A program made the translations under genes and the position numbers. From an uncultured Lachnospiraceae bacterium (lineage in GTDB: Bacteria; Bacillota; Clostridia; Lachnospirales; Lachnospiraceae), in the NCBI GenBank assembly GCA_900554925.1, contig USJG01000132.1, forward strand, positions 1 to 6,423: 6,423 nucleotides of DNA, given 5' to 3'. Shown here in pieces: positions 6,320 through 6,423 of this stretch (its first letter is position 1; every line of letters begins with the position of its first letter). Under the pieces are notes generated by a model that made no database searches, had not been told where the DNA came from, and saw nothing but the letters and a program-made list of their open reading frames with translations.

Positions 6320-6423
6320 CGTTGCGGGTGATAAATCAGCAGCAAAAGTTCAGTAATAAAGAACAAAACAACGAACCTTGACAAATAAACAGCAATGCAA
6401 CCCTGAAAATTCAAAGAGAAGAA
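6320..6423 (+). other. Untranslated leader, possibly the pre-16S rRNA leader
   Basis: About 104 bases after the promoter hold no convincing start codon with a ribosome site. The stretch around 6376-6412 (CCTTGACAAATAAACAG, then ACCCTGAAAATTC) resembles in order and spacing the sequence I recall ahead of 16S rRNA genes in Firmicutes, for example the Bacillus subtilis leader element CTTTGAAAACTAAACA followed by ACCTGTTAATTC. That region acts in antitermination and RNase processing. The consensus promoter and A/T-rich upstream tract fit an rRNA operon. The 16S gene itself is not in the window, so this stays a hypothesis; a long mRNA leader is the alternative. Confidence 0.45.

Noticed and set aside
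6378..6383. Second TTGACA as a tandem promoter
   Set aside because: No -10-like hexamer lies 16-18 bases downstream; the sequence is part of the leader element.

Overview
The window looks like chromosomal DNA of a low-to-moderate GC Firmicute, most likely a Clostridia member of the Lachnospiraceae type. The evidence is AG-rich Shine-Dalgarno sites ahead of most genes, sigma-A style promoter elements, a typical clostridial OmpR/sensor-kinase pair, and small acidic lipoproteins. The taxon is inferred from style and recalled protein families, not from a marker gene. Every gene is on the + strand and the coding density is high; no stretch over 300 bases lacks a gene. I saw no tRNA, CRISPR array, insertion sequence or phage gene.

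Layout. (1) 1-423: the 3' part of an ABC transporter ATPase, cut by the window start. (2) 441-995: a small single-pass membrane protein of unknown function, probably starting at a GTG and likely co-transcribed with the ATPase. (3) 1090-1764: an OmpR-family response regulator, with weak candidate promoter elements upstream and a very clear intrinsic terminator downstream. (4) 1879-3363: a membrane sensor histidine kinase. (5) 3356-5503: a polytopic membrane protein of about 20 segments, matching the DUF2339/COG5373 family; its start overlaps the kinase stop by 8 bases. (6) 5530-6246: a lipoprotein with an acidic linker and a probable Ig-like C-terminal domain. (7) 6247-6423: no gene, but a strong consensus promoter with an A/T-rich upstream tract, a perfect palindrome over its -35, and a leader that resembles the leader upstream of 16S rRNA genes in Firmicutes. 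An rRNA operon may therefore begin just past the window.

How the genes may work together. The regulator and kinase are probably a cognate phosphorelay pair. The kinase, the DUF2339 protein and the lipoprotein are packed as a likely operon with translational coupling, which suggests a cell-envelope sensing or maintenance module. The terminator between regulator and kinase is unusual for a two-component pair. It could keep regulator levels above those of the kinase and the two envelope proteins. The signal and the regulated genes cannot be read from this sequence.
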